From Alphaproteobacteria bacterium (lineage in GTDB: Bacteria > Pseudomonadota > Alphaproteobacteria > Caulobacterales > Caulobacteraceae), in NCBI GenBank assembly GCA_018820665.1, contig JAHJNW010000111.1:1-54881 (forward strand): 54,881 nucleotides of DNA, given 5' to 3'. The notes beneath the pieces were generated by a model, which made no database searches, was not told the DNA's origin, and saw nothing but the letters and a program-made list of their open reading frames with translations. Numbering within the stretch: position 1 is the stretch's first letter; each line of letters opens with the position of its first letter. The translations under genes were made by a program, and so were the position numbers. Positions 54,010 to 54,881 of the stretch are shown piece after piece.

Positions 54010-54881
54010 ATGAACAACGCCTTCGCCCCCCGGCCGGTCGAGGACTTCGAGGACGAGTTCGATCTCGACATGGGCTATGTCGCGTCCGGACCCGCGGCCG
54101 GTCACGCCCCGCATTCAGGCGACGAGGCCAGTGCGCCCTACGTCACGACTCCGGGCGCCACGGGCGCCGAGGAGACGGTCCGTCCGCCCTTGCAGTTCAC
54201 GCCGCCGGCGGTCGCCCCCGCCGCGGCCCCGGCTCATGCCGGCAGGCCGGTCGAGAGCCAGATTCCGGCCGTGGCCGGCTTCAATCCGGTCGGCGACCTG
54301 GTGGCGGGGGCCTCGGCGGCCTTCTCGCCGCCTGTACAGAGCGGGGGCGGACCCGAAGTTTCCGTGCCGCGCATCGCCATTCACGTCTTCGCCGAACGCC
54401 AGGACACCCTGGCCGCCGCCGAACGGGCCGGACAGGACCGCCGGCTGTCGCGCGCCACCACCCAGATCCGCGTGGGCGGCGTCGCCGCCGCAGTCGAGGC
54501 CTATCAGCACGAGCCGACGCCGCCGCTGATCATCGTCGAATGTCTGAAGGACCCGCAGACCCTGCTGTGGGAAGTCGACCAGCTGGCCGAGGTCTGCGAC
54601 GCCGGCACCAAGGTGGTGGTCGTCGGCGCCACCAACGACATCCTGCTGTTCCGCGAGCTGATGCGGCGCGGCGTCAGCGAATATCTGGTCGCGCCGCTCC
54701 AGCCCCTGCAGCTGATCGCGGCCATCGGCGGCCTGTTTTCCGATCCGGCCCAGCCCTTCGTCGGCCGCTCGATCGCCTTCGTCGGCGCCCGCGGCGGGGC
54801 CGGGTCCAGCTCGGTGGCGCACAACACCGCCTATGCCATGAGCGAGCGGATCGGCGCCAATACGGTGATCGTCGACTATGA
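54010..54881 (+). CDS. cpaE: Pilus assembly ATPase-like protein CpaE (partial, 3' end missing)
   Basis: Begins MNNAFAPRPVEDFEDEFDLD; 290 codons lie in the window. An alternative GTG start is six bases upstream. A disordered Pro/Ala-rich N-terminus leads into a receiver-like domain (VPRIAIHVFAERQDTL...) and then the MinD/ParA-like start FVGARGGAGSSSVAHNTAYA, where the P-loop is GARGGAGSS, a deviant Walker A. CpaE localises the secretin to the pole in Caulobacter. No open frame was closed here because it runs off the right edge. Confidence 0.92.
   Translation, partial: MNNAFAPRPVEDFEDEFDLDMGYVASGPAAGHAPHSGDEASAPYVTTPGATGAEETVRPPLQFTPPAVAPAAAPAHAGRPVESQIPAVAGFNPVGDLVAGASAAFSPPVQSGGGPEVSVPRIAIHVFAERQDTLAAAERAGQDRRLSRATTQIRVGGVAAAVEAYQHEPTPPLIIVECLKDPQTLLWEVDQLAEVCDAGTKVVVVGATNDILLFRELMRRGVSEYLVAPLQPLQLIAAIGGLFSDPAQPFVGRSIAFVGARGGAGSSSVAHNTAYAMSERIGANTVIVDY

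Overview
The window is a 54.9 kb chromosomal piece of a high-GC alphaproteobacterium, most probably Caulobacteraceae and closest in flavour to Brevundimonas or Caulobacter. Pointers are a CpdR-type cell-cycle response regulator, a Flp/Tad (Cpa) pilus locus with pilA, a lone motA, a PhaR-type polyhydroxybutyrate regulator, an rplU-rpmA pair whose L21 has an Ala/Lys-rich tail, and EcfG (sigma-T)-like promoter motifs. I see no prophage, integrase, insertion sequence or CRISPR array. This is ordinary core and accessory chromosome.

Layout. 0-2.2 kb: metal homeostasis (COG0523 GTPase fragment, CDF exporter, polytopic membrane protein) with a Zur-like palindrome. 2.2-4 kb: rplU-rpmA with a terminator-like hairpin in the rplU leader, then a GNAT acetyltransferase. 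4-10.8 kb: small secreted or membrane proteins, threonine ammonia-lyase overlapping a lipoprotein FKBP isomerase, a four-gene ArsR/SRPBCC/SRPBCC/GST operon, and two proteins of unknown function. 10.9-19.8 kb: an ABC-2 exporter, DUF1206 protein, acyl-CoA synthetase, MotA, two Ala-rich paralogous lipoproteins each followed by a strong terminator, and MnmC. 19.8-24.2 kb: methylmalonyl-CoA mutase (two subunits) preceded by a 9-bp tandem repeat, and a GST.

24.2-33.8 kb: a respiratory island. One operon holds a lipoprotein cytochrome c, a caa3-type subunit II with fused cytochrome c, a long subunit I with a subunit III-like tail, and a small membrane protein. A divergent gene encodes a di-haem cytochrome. 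A second operon holds a membrane PQQ dehydrogenase, a CtaG-like assembly protein and a cytochrome b561. Then come three small stress-type proteins (one DUF3606-like). All of these transcription units start with GGAAC-N16-NGTT-like motifs, so I infer general-stress control of the whole island.

33.8-42.7 kb: an orphan m5C DNA methyltransferase beside tRNA-Val(GAC), cpdR, N-formylglutamate amidohydrolase, a predicted ~81-nt small RNA with its own promoter and terminator, DUF599 protein, pyrophosphatase, thiolase, haemolysin III, phaR and its partner gene, and a yybP-ykoY-type manganese riboswitch ahead of a TMEM165/GDT1-family exporter. 42.8-48.2 kb: a MASE1 hybrid histidine kinase, a membrane protein/winged-helix pair, a tyrosine phosphatase and PabB. 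48.2 kb to the end: the pilus locus, with two TadE-like pseudopilins and a CpaC-N-domain protein divergent from pilA-cpaA-cpaB-cpaC-cpaD-cpaE (cpaE runs off the end).

The best candidates for undescribed biology are the small RNA at 36591-36671, the cluster of stress-type promoters over the respiratory island, the rplU leader hairpin, and the 9-bp repeat found in the leaders of two unrelated genes.
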